From Hirsutella rhossiliensis (Eukaryota; Ascomycota; Sordariomycetes; Hypocreales; Ophiocordycipitaceae): DNA of 64,000 nucleotides. Below, piece by piece: positions 36,262-48,600 of the stretch; position 1 is the stretch's first letter, and every line of letters starts with the position of its first letter. The notes below the pieces were generated by a model that saw nothing but the letters and a program-made list of their open reading frames with translations, had not been told where the DNA came from and did not search any database. Position numbers and translations under genes: made by a program. Where the stretch lies: assembly GCF_020360975.1 (NCBI RefSeq), contig NW_025408667.1, positions 5,270,001-5,334,000 on the forward strand. Direction: 5' to 3'.

Positions 36262-37328
36262 AATAAAGTTATAACTTAAGATTAAGACGTTATTAAGTAG
36301 AAAAGTTTATTTAACGCTATCTAGAACTTAGAAGTAAGGTCGGTATTTATTAAGAAGCTAATAGATTTAACTTATTTACTCTTAAAGTAGTATACTAATA
36401 CCTTAATATTAAGGAGAAGGAGTATAGGTAGATTAAGGTAGAGAATATAGTAAATATTAATAAATAGGGGATTATATTAAGCTTTAGTATATAATTAACT
36501 CTTTATAAGTAATATAAGCTAATATAATTTCTTTACTAGGTTTAGATAGTTTAGTAGTTAAAGGTTTAGACCTTAAATAAAAGACTCTTTTTAAAGGACC
36601 TTAGTCTTATAGCTAAACTACCTTTATAGAGGCTATTACCGCCGATAGGCGCGCTTTAACTCTTAGTATTATATTTAAAGGTAAAGATCTCTAGGTATAG
36701 TAGTTTAAGGACGAGATTTAAGAATTTATAGATTAAAACTATATAACTTTACTAAATAAATAGATATATAACTATATTACTATTAAATTACTTAAGGAAG
36801 TTTATTTACTTTAAACGTAACCTAATAATAACTTTAAGGCTAGGCTTATTATTCTAGATAAATATAAGAGTTATATAATAGTTTATACTTTATTTTTATA
36901 GTAATAAGGCCCTACTAATTTAACGATAGAATAAGTAAATAGCTATATACTTTCTAAATAATATTTACTATTATTATCTTTTATATTACTATTTTTATAG
37001 CCTTTAGCTATTAAATAACGGTGTTTTTAATACTATAAAAACAGCCTATTAAAAGGAGCTTAATAGACCAGCTTATTTAATAGATTTTATACTTATTAAT
37101 AAGGTTAATTTTATATATAGGTATACTATAGTACGTTAAATAGAAATAATAATAAGAAATATCTTATTTAGTTAAAGAACTATTAGAAATTAGCTAATCT
37201 TATATTTTAAGGCGTTAGGGCATCTTAAGATCTAAGGTAATAAAGTTATAATATCCTTAAAATATAAGCTGTTTTTAAACTTTAATAATACCTTAAAATC
37301 CAGCTACTATATTTATAATCTTAGTAAG
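36262..37328 (+). pseudogene. Fot/pogo-type DDE transposase relic, N-terminal and central part
   Basis: The plus frame near 36640-36730 reads ADRRALTLSIIFKGKDL followed by RIPed *V**FKDEI, and further on ..LIILDKYKS.., the DDE_1 pattern of Tc1/mariner-pogo transposases (Fot1-like), which cut and paste DNA at TA targets. The frame is broken by RIP-type stops and then by Gypsy-1 at 37329. The rest is at 44207. Its 5' terminal inverted repeat is not found; Copia-1 sequence abuts it on the left. Confidence 0.65.
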
Positions 37329-37526
37329 TATAAAGGTATTTACCCTTAGTATAAGTCTAGGTATTAGCCTAGACCTTAGCTAATAACGTTATAAGGTAAG
37401 GTAGGCTATATATATAAATATATATTTAGTAGTAGTAAGCGCGGTATATAGTTAGATCCTATATAGCTTATTATTATAATATAATAAAAGGCACCTATAG
37501 TATAACCCTTTACTTACCCTATAATA
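37329..37526 (+). repeat. Gypsy-1 5' LTR, 198 bp
   Basis: Starts tataaagg (RIPed TGTAA..), ends ccctataata. The partner at 44004-44201 has identical length. Confidence 0.85.
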
Positions 37527-37805
37527 GTATAAGCTATCCTTATATTAAACCTAATATTAAAACCTTAGTAGTACTAGCTAAGGTAGTAGTAGTAGTAGTA
37601 GCTATTATAAGAAGAAGCTTAGTATTAATAGCTATAGTAATAGGTAGAAGAGCTATACTAGTAATACTTATAAAAAGAGGCTTAGTAGTAATAGGATAAA
37701 TAAGCCTAGTTTATAAAGCTATTTTACTAGATATTATAAGACCTAGACTAATAAGTAACCTTATACTAAATCCTTAATACCCTTTTAATACTAGCTTTAA
37801 TAGAT

Positions 37806-40800
37806 ATGCCCCTTACTATTAAGAGGTCGGAACGTAAGGCGGCCCTTAGTAGACGGAAGCTACTACCTTAGCCTACCTAAGATAGTAAGCTAGAGACTTT
37901 TTACTTCTTCCTTAACCGCTTAATAGCGAAATACTATATTAATAAGAAATAAGGCCTTAACGGCTATAAAGAGATAGCTTAGTTCTCGCTCCTTTATACG
38001 CTATTAAAGCCTTAAATATAGTAAGTAGCGGGCTTCTAAGAGTCGGGCGGTCCTAAAGGGATAAAAGACCCTTAAGCGTTCTTTAACTACCTAGTCTATA
38101 CCTTTAGCAATATATAGGAATAAGAGAAGGCGTAGGATAGGCTATAGACCCTTACTTAATAAGAGGGGCAGTCCTTTAAGGAGTTCTTACTAAAATTTAA
38201 AGAGACCCTAACCTAGGCAGCGGGTAATACCGCTTAGGATAATAGCGCTAAACTTACCTAGCTATAGAACTTAATCTCCTTAGCGCTCTAAGAGCTACTT
38301 ATCCCTATTATAATACCCTTTACTTATAAGGGCTACGTAGCTTGCCTTATAAAGGTAGCCTAAGGATATAAGTAAACGCTATACTTTTAAAAGCTATATA
38401 AGCGCTTAGCCTTAAGCGGGACTAACGGGCTAGATAGTTCCTCCCTACTTAACCTATTTATACCCGGGCCCGCTCCTAAGTTAGCGGTCGATATAGATAG
38501 CGACGTCTAAATAGCGGCTATACGCTCTAGGGGGCGCGGTAATAATAAGACCCTAGCCGCTCCGCTAGTAGTATAGTTTAATAAGATAGCTAAGTAAGTA
38601 CCTTATAAGGAAATTAGTAAATAATATAAAGAGGGCCGCTATATATATTATAGCGTAAGTATATATATAGTTAGGTCTTACTACTACCTCTTAGTAAGGA
38701 AGCTAGTAGAGATATAAGTTACCTAGCCTTTATTAGAATCTAATAATAAGGGAGATAGGGGAACCTCCGCTATATATAAAGTAAAGGGAAAAGCTTAGCT
38801 CTAGTATAAAGGCGGGCCCTAGAGCCTAGTAAGCTAATACTAACTAAGGAGGACCTAGTAAGGTATATTAAAGAAGAACCTACTTTAATACTAGTTATTA
38901 TTAACTAGACTTACTTCCTCTTTACTTTTATAGATAAGGGGTACTAGTATTACGCTATAATTAATAAAGCGAAAGCCCTTAAGCTATACTTACTAATAAA
39001 GAAGATTTACCTTAGGCGTATAAAGGGCGCCTTAGCCGCGATAAAGGGCATAGTTATTAAAGGCGTTATCTAGGTAGCTATAAAGGTTAACGGCCTCCTA
39101 TAGTTATTAATAGTATATATAGTCCCTTAGCTTAAGTTTCCCTTAATTCTTAGGAAGCTATAGTTAATATATATAAAGTTATATTTAGTACTATATAAAG
39201 GGAGGCTATAGTTTAGCCTTATATAGTCCTAGGTTTAATATAGCGGTAAGGAGGGAGCGCTAAACGCCCTACCTAACTTTTAAGACGCCTAGAAAGTCTT
39301 AGCCTTAGTATTTATAAGTATAATATAGTAAATCTATAAGTAAAAGGGGCCGGCTATAGCTATAGCGTCGATTTATATAGTTAAGCTAGCAGATATTAAG
39401 AAAGCGCTATAACCGAAGCGCCTTATATTAAAAGAAGAGCTATAGTAAGCTATCCCGCCGTAGTTCTATAACCTACTACCGCTCTTTTAAAAGAGCGAGG
39501 CCGATAAGTTAAACCCCTATAAGCTAGGTATAGACTACTTAATACCGCTCTATATAAGGGATAATAGTAAGGAGCTTCCCTTACTATTTAAGCTACTATA
39601 TAGTATATTATAAGAGGAACTACTAATATTAAAGAAGACCTTTATAGACCTCCTTAATAAGGGATTTATTAGGGCTAGCTCTTTTAAAGTAGTAGCTCCG
39701 GTTTTATTTATATAGAAGCTATAAGGGGGACTTTACTTTTATATAAACTACTAAGCGTTAAATATAATTATACGCCTAAACTAGTATACCCTTCTACTTA
39801 TAAGAGAGACTCTCTATAACTTAGTAAAGGTAAAGTAGTTTATAAAGCTTAATATTATTTAAGCGTTTTATAAGGTATAAATAGTATATAAGGAGGAGTA
39901 AAAGATAGCGTTTTATATAAGATATAGCTTATTTAAGTAGATAGTTACCCCTTTTAGCTTAGTAGGTACCTTAGCTACGTTTTAATATTATATTAACTAG
40001 GTGCTTAAGGGTTTCCTTAATAAGTTCGCGTTTATATATATAGATAATATTCTTATCTATTTAAGTAAGAGCTATAAAGACTATATATAAAAGGTATAGA
40101 AGGTACTAAACCGCTTAGTAGAGCACGGCTTATACCTAGACCTAAATAAATATGAATTTAGCGTTAAGCGTATTAAATACCTTAGCTTTATTATTATTAT
40201 AAGTATAGGTATATAAGTAGACCTAGCTAAGATTTAAGCTATCTATAACTAAGCGACCTTAATATTATAACGAGGCGTATAAAGCTTCCTTAGCTTCGCT
40301 AACTACTACTAGGTTTTTATTAAAGAGTTCTCGTAAATTATACTATTACTTAATAAGCTAATAGGGGATAGGGCCCCTTTCTCTTAAAGACCTATATAGG
40401 TAGAGGCGTTCTAAGCCCTTAAAGACTTATTTTTATAAGCCTTAGTACTACTATAGTAAGACTTTAATAATCTATTAATTATAGAAGCGGACTATAATAG
40501 CTATATACTTAGGGGAACCCTATTTTAAGAAGTAAAAGGGTAAAGGAAGCTAGTAGCGATTTACTTATATAAGCTTACTATAGTAAAGAGGAACTACTTA
40601 ATATATAATAAGGAGATATTATTAATTATTAGCTACCTTAAATAGTAGTAAGCGGAGCTTTATAGTAATAAGAGCTTTAAGATCCTTATAGACTATAAGA
40701 ACCTTAAATACTTTATAACTTAATAGTATCTCTTAAAGTAGTAAGCGCGCTAAGTAAAGTATCTCTTATACTTTTAGTTTTATATTAAGTATAAACTAAG

Positions 40801-42560
40801 TAAGGAGGCTATAGTTTTAGACGCCCTTTTATAGAGAGAGTAGGACCCGCTTACTTTTATAGACCTTAATATACGAGATATATAAATAATCCTAGATAAG
40901 GCGCTCTAGACTTATCTTAGCGCTACTTTATTAAAGGCGGAGGGTAACCCCTTAAGAGCGGCTAGGGTCCTAGCCCCCCTTAAGGGTACGCCTAACGTCC
41001 CTCGGTATATCTTCTAAGATAAAGAGCTCTAACGCTTATAAGACTAGCTAGCGGTATAAGATAGTATATATATAAGCGTACGCCGCGCTATAAAAGTAAG
41101 GGCGCGCTTACTTAACCGCGGCCTTAAGTTAAAAGTCTAAGTAAGCGACTACTATATTAACCCCTATAGCTACCTTCGCTATAAGGGTAGGCTATAGGTC
41201 CTAGGCGCGCTAGTAATAACGGAGGCTAAAGCTAGGGCGGCCCCCTTAAAAGTTAAGGAGTAAGATAAGTTAAGAGGGTAGATTATATAAATAATCTATA
41301 ACTTAAGCGTAATTAGCTATCTTAGCTATAAGGGCATGCTAGTAGCGATTAGCTAGGACTTTTACTAGCCGCTTATAGTACTATATATCCGCCGTTTCCT
41401 CTATAATTATAATATCTATAGCCGCTTAAAGATCTAGTTAGCGCTTAAAAGGGGGCTATTAAAGTTACTATTAGTCCCTAACTAGTTTTATATATATATA
41501 TAAATAGACTTTATTATAGACCTCCCTTTTATAGTAGGTAGTAACCGTAATCTCTAGGTAATTAAGGACTATTTAAGTAAGGAAGTAGTACTAAAGCCGA
41601 TACTATCTATAAAAGTAAAAGCTTATACTAAGCGCTTCCTTTAATACTATACCTGCTTTTATTAATAGCTAGCCTTAATTACTAGTAATAAGGGCACTAA
41701 TTAAACTAGCTGCTTTTAGTAGTACCTTTATAAGCTACTTTAAGTTACTTAGTTACTAAGTATAGCTTACTACTTATAGATTAATAAGGGGCTTAAACGC
41801 CTTAACTAAGAAGTCTAAGCTTACCTTTAAAGGGTAATAGCCTATAACTAAGTAAACTAAGATAAGTAGCTTCTTATAGCTTAGATAGCGCTTAATAGTA
41901 GGTCGAACTTATCTATTAGTATATCCCCCTTCCTCTCGCTATATAGGTTTAAACCGCTATCGGCGTAGCCTATTACTATAAATATAGGCGCGGAGCGCTA
42001 CCTAGCTAGCTCTTTAAAGGGTAGGGCGTCCGCCTTTATATAGAAGCTATAATAAGTTATAGAGTTTTATTAATCCTCGATAATATCTACCGCTTAAGAC
42101 TAAGAGTAATAGGCTAATAAGTCGCGGGATCCTATAAATAAGTTCGCGGTAAGAGATAAGGTCTAGCTAGACCTTTATAACTATAGGTTAATAAGGCTAA
42201 GAAGAAGCTTAACTAGCTATATACTAAGTATATAATAAAGAAGGTACTAAGTTTATAGACTATAGAGCTAAAGGGGCTACCCTTTAGTGTCTATAATATA
42301 ATTAATATTAACCTCTTTCTTTACGCTATTATAGACCCCTTACTAGGCTAAGAGATAGTAGATCCCTAACTAGCCGCTATCTTTATTAAGGGGGAAGAGA
42401 AGTTCTTAATAAAGGAGTTATATATAGCCTATTAAAAGAATATAGGCCGCGGTAAGAAGTATAAAGTCCTTATTAAGTAGCACGGCTACTAGGACTTAAA
42501 ATAAGAGCTAGCTTCTAAGTTTAAAGGCGCGGTAGCTTTAAATAAGTTTAAGGCCCTTTA
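37806..42560 (+). pseudogene. Gypsy-1 gag-pol with chromodomain (RIPed)
   Basis: An ATG at 37806 opens a basic gag-like frame (MPLTIKRSERKAAL). RT spans about 39640-40220 (KGFIRASSF..APVLF, later FIYIDNILIY at about 40031-40060, where YIDD has become YIDN). RNase H is near 40480-40640, and integrase core near 41450-41820 (DFIIDLPF.., V*KDYLSK). The integrase tail RDKV*LDLYNY is near 42150-42200 and the chromodomain near 42440-42560 (GKKYKVLIK*HGY*DL). RT before integrase defines Ty3/Gypsy. Stops are almost all explainable by RIP. Confidence 0.85.
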
Positions 42561-42799
42561 TAGGCTAGTAAAGGGAAACGACGGCTTAGTAAGAGAAGCT
42601 ACCCCCTTAGCGGTAAAGTAGCTAGTACCCTAAGAAGTAAGAGAGATAATAACCCGCTTTTAAGGAAGCGGCGGGGTACTAAGCCTACGGCGGTCGCTAT
42701 ACTAGCGTATACTATAAGTATATATTATAGATACTATAACTATAGATATTAAGTAGGGTATATATAGGTTAGCGGTAGTATAAATAAATTATATTAGCC

Positions 42800-43750
42800 T
42801 TTATAAGCGCGCTTAAGGGTATATAGACTAGGCCTAGTAGGCCTTCTTTTTTAGCGGGGTCTCGACTATTAAATAGTTATCCTTATACTCCTCCTTATCC
42901 TCCTCCTTATCCTCCTCCTTAGTATAAGGCGCGGCCTTAGCCTTAAGAGCGCGGATTTAGCCCTTTAAGCTACCTAGCTAAGCAGCGACGGCGGCGGCGT
43001 TAAGGACGGCGGCGGCGGTAGCGGCGGTGCTAGTAGTAGTAAAAGCGGAGGCGGTAAAGGTAGCGGGGGCGGCTAGGGCGGCGGCGACGGTGCCCTTAAG
43101 AGGGAGAGAGTTAGCGCTATAAAGAGTATAAGAAAAGGAGCTTATATACTTAGGTATAAGGGTAGCGCGCTTAAGGAACTATAAGTTATAGTAAGCGGCG
43201 GCGGTAGCAGTTAAAGCGCGCTTAGCTTTATTTTAGTCCTTACTTAGCTCTACGGCGCTCTAAGCCGCGGTAATATAAGTAAGGACGGGCGGCGTAACCT
43301 TATAAGCGCGGCTAGCCTAAGCGTATAAGAAGTAGCTGCCCTAAGGGCGGCCGGCCTAGTTAGCGTAAGGGAGGGACTATAAAGTATACTATATATAGGG
43401 GGAATCGCGGGTAGCGCCTTAGGCTATAGCGCGCTTATACTAGTATAAGGAGTTAGTAATACCCGCGAGAATAGGAGTAGAGGGGCTTATAGAGGAGGGT
43501 AGCGAGGACCTACGCTTATTATTATTATTGTTATCGTTATCGTTATCGCGGCGGCTAGTAGTAGAGAGCGTAGCGGGGGCGGCGGCGGCGCGGGTAGTAA
43601 AGCTAATAGCTAAGAAGCCGGGTAGCGGGTAGCGCGGAGCGGTAGTAGGCGCGATTAAAGCGGCGGGGGTAGTAGGTAGGGTAGCGGGCGCGGCGAGGGC
43701 GCGGTTAATAAAGTTATTAATCTTAGTAAAGAAGTAAGATAAGGTAAGGA
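42800..43750 (-). pseudogene. Antisense reading frame in the 3' tract of Gypsy-1
   Basis: The minus strand carries one frame of more than 300 codons. From about 43750 to 43480 it has no stop at all; further on, stops are only TAA/TAG as RIP would give. The peptide starts with an Ala/Pro/Thr-rich part, then an Asp/Asn run (DNDNDNNNNN), then a part similar to the Gypsy-2 frame (PYI*YTL*SLPYA; AAAYYNL; LKRATLIPK; GSLKG*IRALKAKA), and ends in a Gly- or Glu/Lys-rich tail depending on frame. No known domain is recognised. It lies downstream of pol and opposite to it. Confidence 0.5.
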
Positions 43751-44003
43751 AGGATATATTAAATTATTTAAATAATTAGTAAGGGTATAAGTTAGTATAT
43801 ATATAGGCGGTAGCGTATAGCTAAGCGCTAAGAGACTTATAGTTATAGTTATAGCTACTACTAATAATAATAATAATAATAGTATAGTTAAGAGGAAAGA
43901 GTAATAAGAGCGTGCTAGTAAGTTATTTACCTCCTAGCTATACGCTAAGGTATAGGATTAATATTATAAGGGACCGCTTATAAAGAGAGGGGTAGGGACC
44001 TTA

Positions 44004-44201
44004 TATAACGGTATTTACCCTTAGTATAGGTCTAGGTATTAGCTTAAACCTTAGCTAATAGTATTATAAGGTAGGGTAGGCTATATATATAAATATATAT
44101 TTAATAGCAGTAAGCGCGGCGTATAGTTAAATCCTATATAGCTTATTATTATAATATATTAAAAGGTATATATAGTATAACCCTTTACCTACCCTATAAT
44201 A
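44004..44201 (+). repeat. Gypsy-1 3' LTR, 198 bp
   Basis: Pairs with 37329-37526 and is followed by the TSD gtaag. Confidence 0.85.
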
Positions 44202-44206
44202 GTAAG

Positions 44207-44700
44207 AATAAAATACTTATATCTTAAAGGTAATATACTAAGATAGCGAAAGGCTAAGAAACTTAAGAATAGATACTAGTAGAATATAGTAGTAAAATTT
44301 CTAAGCTAAAGAAGGAAGTAGATAGGCTAAAGAGACGAAGAAAGATAAGAGCGATCCCTAACTTAAATAAACGCTTTATATATCTTAGTAAAGCTTTAGC
44401 GGCTAGTAAAGCTATCCTTAAAATTAAAAGTCTAAAGAAAGCCGTTATAGTAAATTATAACTAGTTAAAGGAGGTAGTAGAGTTAAAGATAAAGATAGCT
44501 TTAGTATTTAAGGTTAATATATCTAGGCCTTTATAGCGTACTATATAATAAGGTCGTATTATAAAAAGATAAAGAACTAATTAATATATTTAATTATTAT
44601 TTAAATAATATATATTTTATATTTATATATCTATAAGTCGCTAAAATATAAGTAGTTTAAAAATTAGATTTTTAGTAAGGTTTATCTTATTTAGCGGAGT
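44207..44700 (+). pseudogene. Fot/pogo-type transposase relic, C-terminal part
   Basis: Resumes after the Gypsy-1 TSD. The frame is Lys/Arg-rich with coiled-coil character (..KISKLKKEVDRLKRRRKIRA..SKALAASKAILKIK..), as at the C-terminus of fungal pogo-like transposases. RIP-type stops are present. Confidence 0.5.
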
Positions 44701-44704
44701 ATAA

Positions 44705-44882
44705 GGGGGGGGGTAAGTAAAAAGGGGGGGTAAGTATAAGTACCGCCCCGCCTTATATAAAACTATATCGTTTTTAAAGGCCTAGCCCTATAAGGCTAGC
44801 GTTTTCTTAGTCGGATTACTATTATTAAATAATAAAATTAAAGGTCTATGCCTATAGGGCGCGGTATAAGACCTTTAATTTT
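44705..44882. repeat. G-runs and 14-bp inverted repeat downstream of the transposase relic
   Basis: G9 (44705-44713) and G7 (44724-44730) are each followed by taagta. Then comes a perfect inverted repeat AAAATTAAAGGTCT (44834-44847) / AGACCTTTAATTTT (44869-44882) with a 21-nt spacer. These may be the subterminal and terminal structures of the split DNA transposon; the other end was not found. Confidence 0.4.
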
Positions 44883-44978
44883 AGTTTTACTTACGTTAGT
44901 AAACCTAAAATAAAAATAGGTTCTATATATTTATTATAATAATTATATTATTTTAAATAGATAATTTTAATATAAATT

Positions 44979-45674
44979 TATAAGAATATACCCTTATACT
45001 CTTATTTTACTATTATAAAGAAATAATAGGTATAGGGATGCTCTATAAAATGAGCTAGTAAAAAGAGGCTTTATAATATAGTCTAAGGGAATAACCCTTA
45101 AAGATAAAGACCTTTATTAGATATCTATACCTTCCTTTATAAAAGGCGGGTTAAGATAAGCCTATCCTAATTAAATAAAATATATATAAAATGCATATAT
45201 TAATTACGAGTAGAACGGATACCTTATTACCTATTTTAGCCTAGCGGTTCTAAAGATATCCGCGATATAAGAATTAGTAGGGCATAGAATATTCTAGTTA
45301 AATCTACTACTTATATTAAAACCTATAGTCTTACGTTACTTATTACGTAATAATTAGACTACCTACTAAGTTAGGAAGATCTTCTATAGATAGATCTTTT
45401 TAAGCACTATAGAATATACTAGAAAGCTAACTAATTAGGCTATTAATAAGCAAGCAATAGTCTATAAAAGACAAAGGATTTCCCTAGGAGTAGTAGATAG
45501 AATAAGTAAGTTTATAAGTATCTTTTATAACGCTATTCTTTTAATATATTATTTAGCCCCTTATATACTTATTATAAATTCCGGACGAAATCCTACCTTA
45601 TACTCCTATAACCGATCTTTTCGCTTACGTTATCGACTACCTAATCCTACGCTTATTCCTTATACCTTTTTATA
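44979..45674 (+). repeat. Copia-3 5' LTR, 696 bp
   Basis: Starts tataagaatatac and ends cctttttata. Aligns over its full length with 50545-51240, with 53607-54303, and in reverse with 52484-53178. Confidence 0.88.
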
Positions 45675-48600
45675 GGTTATAAGCTTAGCTTCTTTATAAG
45701 TTAGGTAATAGCTTTAAAATTCTAATACTAACTATACGACCTTAAATTCTTTAAAATAGGCTCTAGGAATAAGTTCGAATTTACTAAACCTAAAGGTAGT
45801 TTTAACGATACCTTCTAAGCTATTTAAATATAAGCTCTTTTAGTTAAGGAGAAGCTTTCTACTACTATATAGTAAGAAAATAACTTAAAGATAAAAGAAG
45901 CACTTATTTTAATTTTTCTTTATATTAAAGATAGTACTTTAACCTAAATAAAGTATATAATAAATGCTAATAAGGTATAGGATAGGTTAAAAAACCTATA
46001 TAACCTTATTTCCTTTACTTTAAATTACTTACTTATAAAAGAGGTTTTTAATACTTTAGTAAGGGATTTTAAATCCTTAGAAAGCTACCTAAATAAGGTA
46101 AAAGAGGTATTAAAAGAGCTAAAAGCATAGAATATTATAATTCTAGAAGTAGTTAATATAGCTTAGATTTTAAACAGCTTTTTAGACTTGTTTTCTAGCT
46201 ATATAACTAATATAACGTAAGCTCTTCGAAATAACTTAAAGGCTTTTAATCTAAAGTCTCTCTCTAGTAGTCTTATAGACGAATTTAAGAAGACTAAGTC
46301 TTTAGAAAATCCCCTTAAGTAAGCTTTCTTTACTAAGAGCCTTAAAAAAAGATAAAAATTATATTATAATATACTTACTATAAGGAGAAAGGGTATTTAG
46401 TTAAAGATTACTACTATCTTTACCTAGAAAAGGCCCTTAAAAGCTTTTCTAAAGATTTAAAAAATTAAAATAAAGGAATACCTTTTACGAGTCCTAGAAA
46501 ACCTTTTATAAAAGGAAATCCTATTAAATTAGACTCTTACGTTAATAAGAAGACGAAAAACCCCTCTTCTCTATATATATTAAAAGTAGAAAAAATAGAA
46601 ATCGATAATTAAACGGACGAAGAACTAGAAATCGATTTTTATATTCCTCCTCTTACCCTTAGAGGTTATAAAAGCTCCGAAGAAAAAGTAAAGGTATATA
46701 TCTCTTCGAATATCCTTAAAAAAGCTATATTTAATAATAGGTAAATAGGACCTTTAAATTCCTATTAAATTAAATACCTTATATATAAGGTAAAAGAAAA
46801 GGAAATCCCTTATAAAACCTTAGAGAATAGAAATTTCTATAGTTCTATATATAATACTAATACTACTAAGTATATAGTATTAGAAAAGAAATTCCTTATT
46901 AATTTTCAAACTATCTCTACTAAGGTTAATTAGGGAAAGGCATCCTATATAGTTATTAAAAGTTATAGAGATCTTCTTTTTAGGTTTCCGAATAATAAAA
47001 GGCTATTTATCTTAAGAAACTGCCTTTTTATACCTAAATTAAGGGTAAATATAATAAGCTAATCGTATTTTAAAAATACTTATACCTTTATTAATAGTAA
47101 GCAAATTTTCCTATTAAATAACTAGGCTAATATTATATCTAAAGGAAAATAGTAAGATAACCTTTATATCTTCTCTTTAGAAATTCCTTTCTTAAAGAAA
47201 AAGACATTCTTATATAATATTAATAATATAAGGAATAATATAAAGGACCTTAACTTTTATTTATAGTATTTAAGGCTAGGATATATAAGTTATAAAGTAT
47301 TACTAAAAACCTTTAAAAGATATAATAAAATATAACTTTCCTTAAGAAGGATATTATAAAAATAAAAGAATATAAAGCTTATATTAAAGTAAAGGCAACT
47401 AATAAAAGGAATAATTCCCTATTTAATAAGGTATATAATTACCTTAATAGAGTTACTATTAATATTTAAGGCCCTATAAGGACCCTTACTTATAATAAAT
47501 ATACTTCCTTTATATCCTTTTTAAATACAGGGATAAGATATTTAGAAATATCTTTAATAAAATTTAAAGTAGAAGCCCTAGATAAGTTTTATAGAATATA
47601 AAGCTTTAGTTAAAAATAACTAGGATAATATTATTATAAAGGAAGTCTTTTTAGATAACGTAAAAGAATTCCTATATAAAATAAAGCCCTACTACTTAAG
47701 AAAGGGAATTAAATATTATACTAGCCCTCCTAGGACTCCCGAATAAAACGGAGTAATAAAGTAGATTAATAGGACTATTTTAAATAAAGTCTAAGCTATT
47801 TTATTTACGGTAAAACTACTTAAATATCTATAAGGAGAAGCTATTTTAATAGCAGCCTATTTATATAATAAGACCCCTTACTTATAAATAGGCTTCTAAA
47901 CTCTTATAAAGAAAAAGGAAAATAAATCTCTAGCCTTAAAAGACTTAGAGAGAATTAAGACCTTTAAAAGTACTATTTATTATAAAAATAAACACCCCTT
48001 AGATAAGCTAGAAATAAGAGCTTATAAGGGTATTATTATAGGCTATACTAAAAATGCTTATAAAATATATAACTTTTCGAAAAGAAAGGTAATAATTTCT
48101 AAAGATATTATTATCCTAGAAAATAAATTTATAGAAAATTAAAAAGAAGAAGACCTTAAGGACTTTAACTTTAATACCTTACTTTCTATAAATAAGGTCT
48201 TAGATAACTATTTATAAATAGAACCTATATATAAAGAACGTAATAACTCTTCTTTAAAAGAAGAGAAAAATAACCCTTTTATAGAGAAGGAAGATAACCT
48301 TCCTATAAAGAAGGAAGATAACCTTTTTATAAAAAAGGGAAATAATCCTCTTTTAGAAAGGGGATTAAATAAGGATCTAAAAATCTATATTAATATACCT
48401 AAGAAGCTAAACGGATTTTATAAAGACTATATTATATACCCCGAAATAAATACTATATTAAAAAGTAAAAGTAAAGAGATTATTTTATCTTTACTAGAAA
48501 ATAAGGATCCTATAGAGCTAAAAATATATAAATAGGCTATAAATAGCTTAGAAGCTATAGAATAGAAAAGAGCTATATTTCTAGAAATAAAAGAGCTCTT

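Larger units (their letters stand above)
37329..44201 (+). mobile_element. Gypsy-1: full-length RIPed Ty3/Gypsy chromovirus, 6.9 kb
   Basis: LTRs 37329-37526 and 44004-44201 (198 bp each) with exact TSD gtaag (37324-37328, 44202-44206). A purine tract (agagaggggtaggga) precedes the 3' LTR. The element sits inside the pogo-like transposase gene. Internal order is gag, RT, RNase H, integrase, chromodomain, then an unusual 1.4-kb tract before the 3' LTR that carries an antisense reading frame. Confidence 0.9.

Noticed and set aside
42880..42925. CRISPR-like or satellite array in the tcctccttatcc repeats
   Set aside because: Short in-phase codon repeat (Glu/Lys-type on the minus strand), with no spacers and no unit beyond 12 bp.
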